Below, in pieces: positions 55,932-64,000 of a stretch of DNA of 64,000 nucleotides. The position numbers and the translations under genes were made by a program. How positions within the stretch are numbered: the stretch's first letter is position 1; each line of letters begins with the position of its first letter. The DNA is from WHTI01 sp963756365 (GTDB lineage Bacteria > Actinomycetota > CADDZG01 > WHSQ01), in contig CAVWNF010000003.1 in assembly GCA_963756365.1 (NCBI GenBank), forward strand, positions 682,001 to 746,000, given 5' to 3'. Below the pieces are notes generated by a model. The model had not been told where the DNA came from. It worked only from the letters and a program-made list of their open reading frames with translations, and ran no database searches.

Positions 55932-57191
55932 GTGAGTGTTGCTTCCGACCTCGATACGGACCGTTCCAACGCACAGTCATTCGCCGCCCTTGTCTCGGCT
56001 GACCCGATCCTGGTGGGAGTCAAGAGCGCTGGCGAGGTGGTGCCGGGGATGGACACAAACACGATCCTTACCTCTGGGGCTCCGCTTCCCTGGGAGGAGT
56101 ATCACGGGGGCCAGCGCAACGCGATCGTCGGCGCGGCGCTCTATGAGGGGATCGCAAAGTCCCCGGAAGAAGCCATCGCAGGACTCAAGTCGGGAGATAT
56201 CCGAGTGGGGGCATGCCACGACTTCGGATGCATCGGCTCTCTGGCGGGCATCTACACAGCCTCGATGCCGGTTTTCGTGGTCGAGAACCGGGCTGCTGGC
56301 AATGTGGGGTTCTGCAATTTCTACGAGGGCCCGTCACCCAAGCGCTTGAACTACGGCGTGTACAACGACGAGGTTGTTGAAGGACTGAAGTTCATCGAAG
56401 AGGTCATCGCTCCAACGATCGGTGCAGCGATCGACCGCATGGAGGATGGGCTCGCCCTGAAGCCTGTCATGAGACGCGCCATCCACATGGGAGACGAACT
56501 CCACAGCCGCAACACGGCCGGGACGCTCTTGTTCACTCGTGAGTTGTTCCCGTATCTGCTCGACGTCGCCGAAGCGCGCCCGGAGGAAGTTCGGAGAACG
56601 ATCGCGTTCTTGAACGAGAGTGACTACTTCTTTCTTCGACTAACCATGGCTGTGGGAAAGGCAACGTCGGATGCTGCCAACAACATCGCAGGGTCGTCTT
56701 TGGTGACTGCGATGAGCTTCTCTTGCCAGGAGTTCGCCCTGCGCATCAGTGGCCTCGGGGATGAGTGGGTGAGAGGTCCTTTGCCTGATGTTGAGGCGAA
56801 GCTTTTCGACGGCTTCACCAAGGCAGACGTCATGTGGATGGGCGGGGAGAGCTCCATCACGGAGACCGTCGGGCTTGGGGGCTTCGCTCAAGCGGCTGCT
56901 TTCCCACTGCAGGCCTATCAGGGTGGTTCTGCTGAGGAGATGATCAGGATGAACCTCCAGATGTACGAGATCACTGAGGGCGAGCATGAGTACTTCAAGA
57001 TCCCTTACTTCGGTTATCGAGGAACCCCAACCGGTATCGACATCCGGAAAGTGGTCGAGTCGGGGATCACACCCGTGATCGATGCGGGGGTAGCAGGGAA
57101 GGATGGGGGCCAGATCGGGGCAGGAACGGTGCGACCGCCGCTGGCGACCTTCGAGGCCGCGCTGGACGCCTTTAGGTCTTCCGTTCGCTGA
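55932..57191 (+). CDS. DUF1116 (YlbE-like) protein
   Basis: A 419-residue protein 22 bases after the previous stop. GDIRVGACHDFGCIGSLAGI, FYEGPSPKRLNYGVYNDEVV, DRMEDGLALKPVMRRAIHMG and GDELHSRNTAGTLLFTREL are the DUF1116 blocks. In E. coli the related YlbE acts with FdrA and YlbF, linked to oxamate/carbamoyl transfer in allantoin catabolism. No FdrA-like gene is in this window, so the protein is working in a different combination, with amidase and ligase genes. Function here is inferred only from context. Confidence 0.88.
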   Translation: MSVASDLDTDRSNAQSFAALVSADPILVGVKSAGEVVPGMDTNTILTSGAPLPWEEYHGGQRNAIVGAALYEGIAKSPEEAIAGLKSGDIRVGACHDFGCIGSLAGIYTASMPVFVVENRAAGNVGFCNFYEGPSPKRLNYGVYNDEVVEGLKFIEEVIAPTIGAAIDRMEDGLALKPVMRRAIHMGDELHSRNTAGTLLFTRELFPYLLDVAEARPEEVRRTIAFLNESDYFFLRLTMAVGKATSDAANNIAGSSLVTAMSFSCQEFALRISGLGDEWVRGPLPDVEAKLFDGFTKADVMWMGGESSITETVGLGGFAQAAAFPLQAYQGGSAEEMIRMNLQMYEITEGEHEYFKIPYFGYRGTPTGIDIRKVVESGITPVIDAGVAGKDGGQIGAGTVRPPLATFEAALDAFRSSVR

Positions 57192-57194
57192 TCA

Positions 57195-58065
57195 CTAGCC
57201 CCTTGCTATCAGGGTGATCGCAGGCACTGCCAAGGTGAGCCCCACCAACTGCATGCGACTGAAGCGCTCGCCGAGGAAGATCCGGGCCAGCAGGACCGTG
57301 CTCGCCGGGTACATCGAGGTGATGACGGCGACGAGCGAGAGAAGGCCGCGATCTGGTCGCCAGCAGATAGAAGATGTTCGCCGCTACGTCCATCACGCCA
57401 GCGAACGCGATCCCGCCGAGCGCTCCCTCGACCCCCGTGGCGGCTGGTCGACGGATCAACAGGGCCAGACCGACGAGGGACAGCGATCCGACCCTGGTGA
57501 ACGCGATCGGGAACATCCCAGAGTCGGTGCCTGCCTTCGAGAGGGTGATGAAGAAGATCCCGAAGGCGACGCCGGCGAGGAGTGCCTCTGCCACACCCGA
57601 GTCCTATATTCCGCGAGTGACTCCCGCTCCACCTCCAGGCTCACCCGGAGCGGGAGCCATCGAGACCAGAGCGACGGCTCCAAGCGCGATCACGATGCCG
57701 ATCAGACGAGGGGGTTCCCGGCCGCTCGCCAGACAGGAGTCCGTAGATCACCGGGACCACCGCGGCCAAGACCGCCGTGACCGGTGCGACGACGCTCATC
57801 CGCCCGCGCGCCAGGCCAGAGTAGAGACCGAGCACTCCCACGCCTCCTGCGACCCCAGAGCCGATCCCCCAACGTGACCGTGTCGGCGGTCGCGTGCCCA
57901 TCCGACGATGAAGAGGGCGGGGATCAGGAGGATGCATCCGATCGACTGACTCCAGAAGACGACGTGGAAGACGTTGGCTCTCTTGGTGACGAACCCGCCC
58001 ACGAAATCGCCGGCCCCGTAGGTGAGTGCCGCGCCGATGCCGAGGAGTATGCCCATGGCGGGCAC
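57195..58065 (-). CDS. EamA/DMT superfamily transporter (several frameshifts)
   Basis: Reading frames must be joined at about four places. It begins MPAMGILLGIGAALTYGAGD, has GLYSGLARGRMSVVAPVTAV and a second repeat with VAEALLAGVAFGIFFITLSK, and ends with GERFSRMQLVGLTLAVPAIT and the stop at 57195. Two EamA repeats and ten membrane helices are expected after repair. DMT transporters export or import metabolites; the substrate is unknown. The in-frame TAG and the several frame changes could be sequence errors or pseudogenisation. Confidence 0.7.
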
Positions 58066-58133
58066 CCTAACTACTCGTTCTGGGCGACTGTGGCGCGCCC
58101 GCGTGTCGTCCCTATCGCCCAGAAGGGTGGTCG

Positions 58134-59903
58134 TTAGGTTCGAGGTTCCGGTTCGTGACGCCTGATCAGCGGGCTGTGTCCCTTCGTCTCGAGCGCCACC
58201 GCGGCCGTGATGACCGCAGTATGCGAGAAGCCCTGCGGAAAATTACCGAGCATCCGGTTCTCAGCGGGGTCGTATTCCTCGGCCATGAGATCGAGGTCGT
58301 TGGAAACGCTGAGCATCCTCTCGAAGTAAGCGGTGGCGTCGTCACGGCGACCGATCATCACGAGGTCATCGACGAGCCAGCAGGTGCAGATCAGGAACGT
58401 ACCTTCGGTCCCTTTGAGTCCATCTCCGCTGAGGTAACGCTTCACCAGTCCGTCGTGCACGAGGTCTTTCTCGATCGCTTCGATCGTGTTGACCATGATC
58501 GGATCGGTCGCATCCACGAACCCGACCATGGGGAGCAGAAGAAGGGACGCGTCCAGCTGCCCATCCTCGTAAGAGCGCTTGAAACAATGCCTGTCCGGAT
58601 CGACACCCTGGACCATGACCTCCGCTCGGATCTCGTCGCGGACCGCGCTCCAGTGGTCACGGTCGCCGTCGAGTGAGAATCGATCCACCGCGGCGACGGC
58701 GCGGTCCATCGCTACCCACGCCATGACCTTCGAGTGAACGAAGTGTTGGAGCGGACCGCGGACCTCCCAGATGCTTGCGTCGGGCTCTTGCCACCGGTCG
58801 ATCACCCGCTCGACGAGCTTCCGTTCCATCTCCCAGTCACCCGGCGAAGTGGGGATACCGGCTCGACGAGAGGAGTGCATGGCGTCCAGGATCTCGCCGT
58901 AGACATCGAGTTGGAACTGCTCACTTGCTGCGTTCCCAGAGCGCACGGGTCGCGATCCCTCGTACCCGTCGAGCCAGGGGAGTTCCCGTTCTTTCAGGTC
59001 CGTCTCGCCGGTGACCGAGTAGAGCGGCTGGATCTCGCCTGGATTGTTGTGAAGCGTCTTACACAGCCAGTCGCGCCATTCGATCGCTTCCGCCGTGTAG
59101 CCCTGGTCTAGGAGAACGCCCAGCGTGAAGGTGGCGTCGCGGAGCCAGCAGAAACGGTAGTCCCAGTTCCTCTCTCCACCGATGTCCTCCGGCAGCGAGG
59201 TCGTGGGCGCTGCGACGATCCCGCCGGTCGGCGAGTAGGTGAGGCCCTTGAGGACCGCCAGACTCCTCTTGACCTCCTCCTTCCACCGGCCCGCGTACTT
59301 CGCCTGCGACAACCATTTCTTCCAGAAGGTCACGGTCTGCTCGATCGCGAACGACGCGTCCTCGATCTGGAGATGAGCGCCGCCATCGTCGAGCTGCAGG
59401 ACGAAGGCCACCTCGTCGCCTTCGCCGACGGTGAAATCGGCGCGGGCTACCCCCTCATGGATCTCTAGGTCGACGGGGGAGCGAAGGTGGAGCGTGAGGC
59501 CACCTCCAGTCGCCTCCAGGCCGCCCTCGAAGGGTGCAAGCGCCGCCGCACTCTCTCCGTAACCAAAGCGAGGCACGAACTCGAGCCTCATCCGCGTGCG
59601 TCCGGAGAGGCCGCGCACCTTCCTTACGACTGCATTGTCGGATCTGATGGGCGTTGGGTCGTCGAGATCGAAAGTGGGCGCGAGCGGCATGCAATCCGTG
59701 ATCATCACCTCGGCGTCCTCGGTGGTGAACACCGTCTCTAGGACCAAAGTGTCGGCGACGTACCGACGATCCCTCGATCTGGACGACTCGCTCGGCGCGA
59801 TGGTCCAGTGCCCGCCACGCGTGGGATCGAGGATCGAGGCGAACACGGAGGGAGCATCGAATCTGGGGAGGCAGAGCCAGACGACGGTCCCACGGTCATC
59901 CAC
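58134..59903 (-). CDS. GH15 family glucoamylase/trehalase-like enzyme
   Basis: About 589 residues. The N-terminal domain (VVWLCLPRFDAPSVFASILD) leads to the catalytic domain: SLPEDIGGERNWDYRFCWLR, SIWEVRGPLQHFVHSKVMAW and LMAEEYDPAENRMLGNFPQG, holding the Glu acid and base. The stretch AFIGDTHTGALV just upstream is in the same frame up to an in-frame TAG at about 59980, so the true start probably lies beyond a frame error and the annotated GTG 59903 is too short. It cleaves alpha-glucosidic bonds, for instance trehalose. Confidence 0.85.
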   Translation of the reverse strand: MDDRGTVVWLCLPRFDAPSVFASILDPTRGGHWTIAPSESSRSRDRRYVADTLVLETVFTTEDAEVMITDCMPLAPTFDLDDPTPIRSDNAVVRKVRGLSGRTRMRLEFVPRFGYGESAAALAPFEGGLEATGGGLTLHLRSPVDLEIHEGVARADFTVGEGDEVAFVLQLDDGGAHLQIEDASFAIEQTVTFWKKWLSQAKYAGRWKEEVKRSLAVLKGLTYSPTGGIVAAPTTSLPEDIGGERNWDYRFCWLRDATFTLGVLLDQGYTAEAIEWRDWLCKTLHNNPGEIQPLYSVTGETDLKERELPWLDGYEGSRPVRSGNAASEQFQLDVYGEILDAMHSSRRAGIPTSPGDWEMERKLVERVIDRWQEPDASIWEVRGPLQHFVHSKVMAWVAMDRAVAAVDRFSLDGDRDHWSAVRDEIRAEVMVQGVDPDRHCFKRSYEDGQLDASLLLLPMVGFVDATDPIMVNTIEAIEKDLVHDGLVKRYLSGDGLKGTEGTFLICTCWLVDDLVMIGRRDDATAYFERMLSVSNDLDLMAEEYDPAENRMLGNFPQGFSHTAVITAAVALETKGHSPLIRRHEPEPRT

Positions 59904-60084
59904 GAGCGCACCCGTATGGGTGTCCCCGATGAATGCGTGATCTTCTATCCGACCGACGACGACCTCCCGTTTCGGCTCCTAGTTGCCCTTGTTGCTTACC
60001 ACTGCCTCACCCATACACTCGTTTCCGATCCGGCGTGATGGATAGGTAGGGTCACCCGACCAACGACGAGTAAACGGAGGGGAT

Positions 60085-60288
60085 ATGTCAGTCGACGACA
60101 AGCAGTGGAACGATCTCAAAGAGAACTGGGGTAGCTACCAGAAGGCCGTGGATTCGTGGCTCGGCGCCGCAACAGATCCGTCGGCAGAACATGCCACCGT
60201 CGACGACCTGATCCATACCTTGATCCACGCCCACAACGACTGGAGCGAGAAGCTCGGCGCGGTCGTGGAGGCCACCCACCACCATTAG
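60085..60288 (+). CDS. Small soluble protein with His-rich end
   Basis: A 67-residue protein after CGGAGGGGAT. It has DDKQWNDLKENWGSYQKAVD, then HATVDDLIHTLIHAHNDWSE, and ends VVEATHHH. It is largely helical and rich in His, which could bind a metal. I do not recognise a family. Convergent with the following membrane protein. Confidence 0.55.
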   Translation: MSVDDKQWNDLKENWGSYQKAVDSWLGAATDPSAEHATVDDLIHTLIHAHNDWSEKLGAVVEATHHH

Positions 60289-60306
60289 TTAGGCCTCCCG
60301 GCGGCC

Positions 60307-60813
60307 TCAGTGCGTTCGGTTGTTGACGATCGATTCTCCGGCTGCGGTGAAGGCGGTCACTGCGACCGCCGCGATCAAGACACCCAGAGCTATCAGGACG
60401 ACAGCCCGGAACTTCTTGACGTCCATCACGAACGCGGCGGCCGCCCCGGTCCACGCTCCAGTGCCGGGCAGAGGTACCGCAACGAACGACACCAGCGCGA
60501 CGTCCCTAAACGCCTCTAGCTTGCCTGAGGCTTTCTTCCTGGAGCGAGCGAAGAGCCACTTGAAGAAGCGGTCGAAGCGCTCCGAATGCTCCGAGAGCCA
60601 TCTCTGCACGGGGTCGAGGAACCACACCAGGAACGGGACGGGGATCAGGTTCCCGATCACGGCCGGGATCGCAGCCTCGACCGGGCTCAACCCGAGCAAG
60701 ACGCCCACTGGTATCGCCCCGCGCAGTTCCACGATGGGCAGCATCGCCACGAGCGCCACGGTGAACCATGGCGGAAGATCCCGGAGGATCGGGATCCATT
60801 CGAGAACCCGCAC
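60307..60813 (-). CDS. COG2426-type small multidrug export protein
   Basis: Starts at GTG 60813 after GGAG. About 168 residues. The block FTVALVAMLPIVELRGAIPV and ELRGAIPVGVLLGLSP with IGNLIPVPFLVWFL is typical of the family, as is VALVSFVAVPLPGTGAWTGA. Four to five membrane helices. Family members were described as putative small multidrug exporters, but evidence is thin. It follows the SCP2 gene with a gap of 11 bases, so it may be in the same operon. Confidence 0.88.
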   Translation of the reverse strand: MRVLEWIPILRDLPPWFTVALVAMLPIVELRGAIPVGVLLGLSPVEAAIPAVIGNLIPVPFLVWFLDPVQRWLSEHSERFDRFFKWLFARSRKKASGKLEAFRDVALVSFVAVPLPGTGAWTGAAAAFVMDVKKFRAVVLIALGVLIAAVAVTAFTAAGESIVNNRTH

Positions 60814-60824
60814 GGGTTGAGCTC

Positions 60825-61265
60825 CTAGTCGGCTTTGGGTCGGTCGAAGAAGGTGAGCACCCTCTGGGCGAACATCACGTCGCCCTTCAGCTTCAGCTTC
60901 CTGGTCATGAACATCTTCATGCCATCGGCTTGGCCGGTGATGAGCTTTACGAAGGGGACGAGTTTCAGCGACAAGGTGGTCTTGGGATCGTCCGCTGTTG
61001 CGCGTTCCGTCGTGCACTTCCCGTCGTGGATGCCGACGACGTACGGGTGTTCCTCGTCACCGTCTTTGATGAGGAACTGGATGTCGTCGTCGACTCCTTC
61101 AGCCTTGTCGGCTCGGAAACGTTCTTCGAAGCCCTTGAAGATCCGGTCGAGCGTCGCCTCGGTGCCGACCGAACGGATCGTCTCTTCGATGTCGCCATCC
61201 GACTTGTTGGCCACGAGAGAAGCAAACTCGTCGGGCCCGATGTTGGAAGGATCGATATCGCTCAT
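60825..61265 (-). CDS. SCP2 sterol-binding-domain-like protein
   Basis: A 146-residue protein beginning MSDIDPSNIGPDEFASLVAN, with the SCP2 fold region GFEERFRADKAEGVDDDIQF, EEHPYVVGIHDGKCTTERAT and LVPFVKLITGQADGMKMFMT and MFAQRVLTFFDRP. SCP2 domains bind hydrophobic ligands, often lipids or CoA esters. Its start overlaps the haloalkane dehalogenase stop by 4 bases (ATGA), so it may supply hydrophobic substrate or bind product. Confidence 0.88.
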   Translation of the reverse strand: MSDIDPSNIGPDEFASLVANKSDGDIEETIRSVGTEATLDRIFKGFEERFRADKAEGVDDDIQFLIKDGDEEHPYVVGIHDGKCTTERATADDPKTTLSLKLVPFVKLITGQADGMKMFMTRKLKLKGDVMFAQRVLTFFDRPKAD

Positions 61266-62184
61266 CTTGTCGTCCTCTCTACTAGATCGATGATTATCCG
61301 TGCTAGTTCCTCGCCCTTGTCCTCCTGGATGAAGTGACCTCCGCCCTCGAGGGTCTGGTGCGGTTGCCCCTCGGCTCCTGGAATCATCGCTTGCATGAAC
61401 CTGTCTGCACCCCTGGTGATGGGATCCGAGTCGCCGAACGCGGTGAGGAACGGCTTGTCGAAGCGCGACAGCACGTCCCACGCGGCCCGGCATGCCGGGG
61501 TGGCGGGGTCGTCTGGGCTTGCGGGGACGAGCATCGGGAACTGTCGCGCTCCCTCTTTGTACGACTCGTCGGGGAACGGAGCGTCGTAGGCGGCGACCAC
61601 CTCGTCAGGGAGTTCCGATACCGCGCCCCGCTGGATCGATGGGCCCAACTGGGAACTCGTCGACGTTCTGGGAGAAGTCCCGCCACTTGAAGAATGCCTC
61701 CCCCAACTCCATGTCCCCAGTCGGCAGGAAGGTGTTGGAGGCGACGACGCGACCGAAGCGGTCGGTCTCTGCGACCAAACGAAGACCGATGAGGCCGCCC
61801 CAGTCCTGACAGAACAAGGTGATGTCCGAGCAGTTCTAGTTGTTCGATCAGCGAACGCGTCCATGCGACGTGACGCTCAAAGGTGTAGTCGGTTCGTTCC
61901 GTGGGCTTATCCGAGCGTCCGAAACCGATCAGGTCCGGCGCGACCACCCGCAGCCCTGCCGAGACGAGAGGGGGGATCATCTTTCGGTAGAGGTAGCTCC
62001 AGGAAGGTTCTCCGTGAAGGAGGAGAACGACCCGGCCGGAGCCCTCATCGAGGTAGTGCATCCGCACCTCGGAGCCGTCCGAACCGACATCGACGTAGTT
62101 CGGCTGGAACTGAAAGTCAGCAAGCGGGGCGAACCTCTCATCGGGGGTCCTCACGTACTTCCATCCCGGAACCCTAACGGTCAT
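61262..62184 (-). CDS. Haloalkane dehalogenase-like alpha/beta-hydrolase (two frameshifts)
   Basis: Starts at ATG 62184 (MTVRVPGWKYVRTPDERF). LLLHGEPSWSYLYRKMIPPL gives the oxyanion region, and FCQDWGGLIGLRL holds the nucleophilic Asp followed by Trp that marks haloalkane dehalogenases of the DhlA/DhmA type. DLIGFGRSDKPT lies between. The last part, LTAFGDSDPITRG and GGGHFIQEDKGEELA, has the catalytic acid and His. Frame changes lie near 61830 and 61640. Repaired length is about 305 residues. Substrates are halogenated alkanes, but some relatives are esterases. Confidence 0.87.
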
Positions 62185-62210
62185 ACCCGCCCGTCCTGGA
62201 TCAGAGAGAG

Positions 62211-62894
62211 CTAAGAGCGGAAGCGGCCTTCGGGATCGGAGTACTCGATCAGATCCTCGGGCGCCTCGATGCCCTCCTTCAATCGGGGATCGGGCTCGAG
62301 GCCCCCAGGCACGAGTCGAAGTGGGATGACACCCGCCCAGCAGTCGAGCGCATAGTCGTCCTCCAGGTCCTCGGGAGGACCCGTCGAGACCTTTGCAGAT
62401 GTCTCGTCGAGGCTCAACGCGAGTACCCGCGTCTTGGCCAACTCCTTCTGGGTGGGCTCTCGGGCGTCCCGCCATCTGCCGGGAGCGACGTGATCTGAGA
62501 CCGCTTCGAGAGCGGCGAGCTTCTCATCCGGGTCGGTCACTTCGTGGGCCTCGCCCAACACCACTACCGACCGGTAGTTCATCGAGTGCTCGAAGACCGA
62601 GCGGGCAAGCACGAGCCCGTCGAGGATCGTGATCGTGACGCAGGCGGGGAATCCCCCTCGGAGATGCTTGAGCATCCGGCTCCCCGCCGACCCATGGACG
62701 TAGAGGGTGTCCTCGATCCGAGCGTGGATCGTGGGGATGACGAACGGAGACTGCTCGAAGGCGAATCCGAGGTGACAGTAAAGGGCCTCGTCGATGATGG
62801 CGTTGATCTCGGCCCGGTCGAAGACACCCTTCTCGGGCAGGCGGCGGAGAGTGGTGCGGTCCGTTGGGGCGGTGGGGCCCCCGGTCGTGGTCAT
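62211..62894 (-). CDS. Pyridoxamine 5'-phosphate oxidase-family protein (NimA-like)
   Basis: A 227-residue protein with KGVFDRAEINAIIDEALYCH, SPFVIPTIHARIEDTLYVHG and SAGSRMLKHLRGGFPACVTI. The SVFEHSMNYRSVVVLGEAHE and LALSLDETSAKVSTGPPED blocks are typical of split-barrel flavin-binding NimA-like proteins. These usually act as flavin- or haem-binding reductases. The C-terminal block DYALDCWAGVIPLRL is a common end in this family. Substrate unknown; no clear operon partner. Confidence 0.88.
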   Translation of the reverse strand: MTTTGGPTAPTDRTTLRRLPEKGVFDRAEINAIIDEALYCHLGFAFEQSPFVIPTIHARIEDTLYVHGSAGSRMLKHLRGGFPACVTITILDGLVLARSVFEHSMNYRSVVVLGEAHEVTDPDEKLAALEAVSDHVAPGRWRDAREPTQKELAKTRVLALSLDETSAKVSTGPPEDLEDDYALDCWAGVIPLRLVPGGLEPDPRLKEGIEAPEDLIEYSDPEGRFRS

Positions 62895-62994
62895 GCTCAG
62901 ACACTAGGGGAGAAAGTGCCCCAGGCGGAATATGCCATCTCGGCTAAACAAGCCCCCGCGAGCGGCCGATTATGTATATCGGAGGTCAATTCAG

Positions 62995-63681
62995 ATGCCT
63001 AAGGTTCTAGTTGTTGAAGATCAGCCCTCGGTGGTGGCGATAGTTCGCTACCACCTAGAGAGCGCGGGGTTCGAGGGCGTGTTCGCCGGGGACGTCGAAG
63101 AGGCGTGGCGGCACATCGTCCGTGAGAGCCCCGATGTTGCGGTGCTCGACATCAAACTGCCCGGCTCCGACGGCTGGAGTCTGCTCCAGAAGATCCGCTC
63201 AGATGGGCGCTACCACCGGATGCCCGTGGTGGTCCTGACCGGTTTGCTCGAACCGGAGATCGCCGAACGAGCGGCCACGATGGGGGCCGACTACCTGAGC
63301 AAGCCGTTCGCGGCATCTGCCCTCTTGTCGAAGATCAAGGGACTCGTGGGAACGAACGGAGTGGGCGCTGGATCCCCGAACGGGGCACCTAAACCACCGC
63401 CGGCACCGAGTGGCTTCAGTCCCAAGATCGAACTGGTGGCGGTCGGAGTGGTCCTCCTGCTCGACGGCTATCAGGTCGAGGGAGACATCTATCTGCCGCC
63501 CGAACTCGGTCGGTTCTCGGACGCATGGGAGTCGGTCATCAGGGACAACCGCGAGTTCGTGCCCGTTACCAACTGCACGGTGTCCAGCGCCGATGGAGGA
63601 ACGCCCATCGCTTCGCCCTCATTCGTGGAGGTCCGCAAGTCCCACATCCGTGCGGTCTTTCCGAAGGACATCACTTCCTGA
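62995..63681 (+). CDS. Response regulator with a C-terminal DUF6812-like domain
   Basis: About 228 residues, start ATG 62995 after GGAGGT. The receiver domain has VLVVEDQ (acidic pair), phosphoacceptor Asp52 in AVLDIKLPG, and Lys103 in YLSKPF, all intact. A Pro/Gly-rich linker (PKPPPAPSG) follows. The C-terminal 100 residues (LLDGYQVEGDIYLPPELGRF, VTNCTVSSADGG, FVEVRKSHIRAVFP) resemble the DUF6812 type, usually found without a receiver. There is no DNA-binding or enzymatic output motif. The truncated gene at 63757 may be its sensor. Confidence 0.85.
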   Translation: MPKVLVVEDQPSVVAIVRYHLESAGFEGVFAGDVEEAWRHIVRESPDVAVLDIKLPGSDGWSLLQKIRSDGRYHRMPVVVLTGLLEPEIAERAATMGADYLSKPFAASALLSKIKGLVGTNGVGAGSPNGAPKPPPAPSGFSPKIELVAVGVVLLLDGYQVEGDIYLPPELGRFSDAWESVIRDNREFVPVTNCTVSSADGGTPIASPSFVEVRKSHIRAVFPKDITS

Positions 63682-63756
63682 TCACGGGTTCAGCCCGGGC
63701 CAACACGAACCGATATCCGTAAGGGGGAGAGGTTCCCCTCTCGGAGAGGATCAGTC

Positions 63757-64000
63757 ATGGCGCAGGTGATCGGTGGGGACGTCACCGGACGGACCCAGAG
63801 GATGCTTACCGAACGACTCCGTATCGTGCTGGAACAGCGCGCGGTTCGGTTCTTCGTCGTCGGCATCCTGATAGCGCTCGCGTCTCTCTTCAGCCTCATC
63901 GAAACCCCCGTCCAGGTCGACTCAGGTTGGTTGTTCATCATCCCCGTTGCGATCTCTGCGATCGCTGCCGGGCTCAAGGAGGGTTTGGTCGTCTCGATGG
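63757..64000 (+). CDS. Start of a membrane sensor protein (truncated by window end)
   Basis: The first 81 residues of a protein running off the right edge, ATG 63757 after GGAGAGGATCAG. A short charged start (AQVIGGDVTGRTQRMLTERL) precedes two membrane segments (FFVVGILIALASLFSLIE, GWLFIIPVAISAIAAGLKEG). The layout fits the input region of a histidine kinase or a GGDEF protein, consistent with the adjacent response regulator, but no catalytic domain is visible. Confidence 0.6.
   Translation, partial: MAQVIGGDVTGRTQRMLTERLRIVLEQRAVRFFVVGILIALASLFSLIETPVQVDSGWLFIIPVAISAIAAGLKEGLVVSM

Noticed and set aside
57597..57599. Internal TAG in the EamA transporter gene
   Set aside because: It lies among several frame changes in the same gene and is better explained by sequence error or decay than by recoding.

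Overview
The window looks like a chromosomal segment of a high-GC actinobacterium, probably an uncultured lineage. The support is a PAC2-family protein (proteasome-assembly-chaperone type), DinB/MDMPI-fold proteins typical of mycothiol users, an actinobacterial-type (copro)ferrochelatase with a C-terminal Cys motif, frequent GTG/TTG starts and strong purine-rich ribosome binding sites. I saw no tRNA, rRNA or CRISPR array. About twenty otherwise well conserved genes are broken by one or more frameshifts, often in short GC runs. I read most of these as uncorrected long-read errors rather than decay, and I annotate such genes over their full homologous span.

Layout. 1-2840: CASTOR/POLLUX-like channel (partial), GH3 protein, PAC2 protein. 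2971-7305: three paralogous leader/core-like small proteins, a strong terminator, a PqqD-like/M50 intramembrane metalloprotease fusion, a lipoprotein and a secreted double-CxxC protein; this is a candidate undescribed peptide-processing system. 7432-19833: CsbD, broken cupredoxin, LVIVD protein, zinc-ribbon GAF protein, MDMPI-like protein, DksA/TraR zinc finger, CocE/NonD hydrolase, CehA/McbA metallohydrolase, Cu/Zn SOD, DUF2254, SRPBCC. 19903-21525: an organomercurial-lyase-like protein with an in-frame UGA at the catalytic Cys position followed by a SECIS-like hairpin (candidate selenoprotein), a DinB/DUF664 protein and a rhodanese. 21738-27536: a giant secreted PD40 propeller protein. 27693-30937: ACC deaminase, HicAB, broken integrase, TetR with palindromic operators.

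31037-43703: membrane proteins, Tat-exported two-domain laccase, M28 peptidase, beta-helix protein, ferrochelatase, thioesterase, LapA, paired CrcB fluoride channels, phospholipase-C-like lipoprotein, CDF transporter and a stand-alone LigD polymerase domain. 43719-48602: two FG-GAP propeller proteins flanking an ECF sigma factor translationally coupled to a membrane-tethered propeller that may be its anti-sigma partner. 48674-57191: an Lrp regulator divergent from a co-oriented cluster (APC permease, nucleotidyltransferase-like protein, metallophosphoesterase, GlnT/GmaS-type glutamine-synthetase homologue, PuuD-like hydrolase, acetamidase/formamidase, DUF1116/YlbE-like protein), which I infer to be an amine or amide nitrogen-scavenging operon. 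57195-64000: EamA transporter, GH15 enzyme, small His-rich protein, COG2426 membrane protein, SCP2 domain and haloalkane dehalogenase in one unit, PNPOx-family protein, a response regulator with an unusual C-terminal domain, and a truncated membrane sensor.
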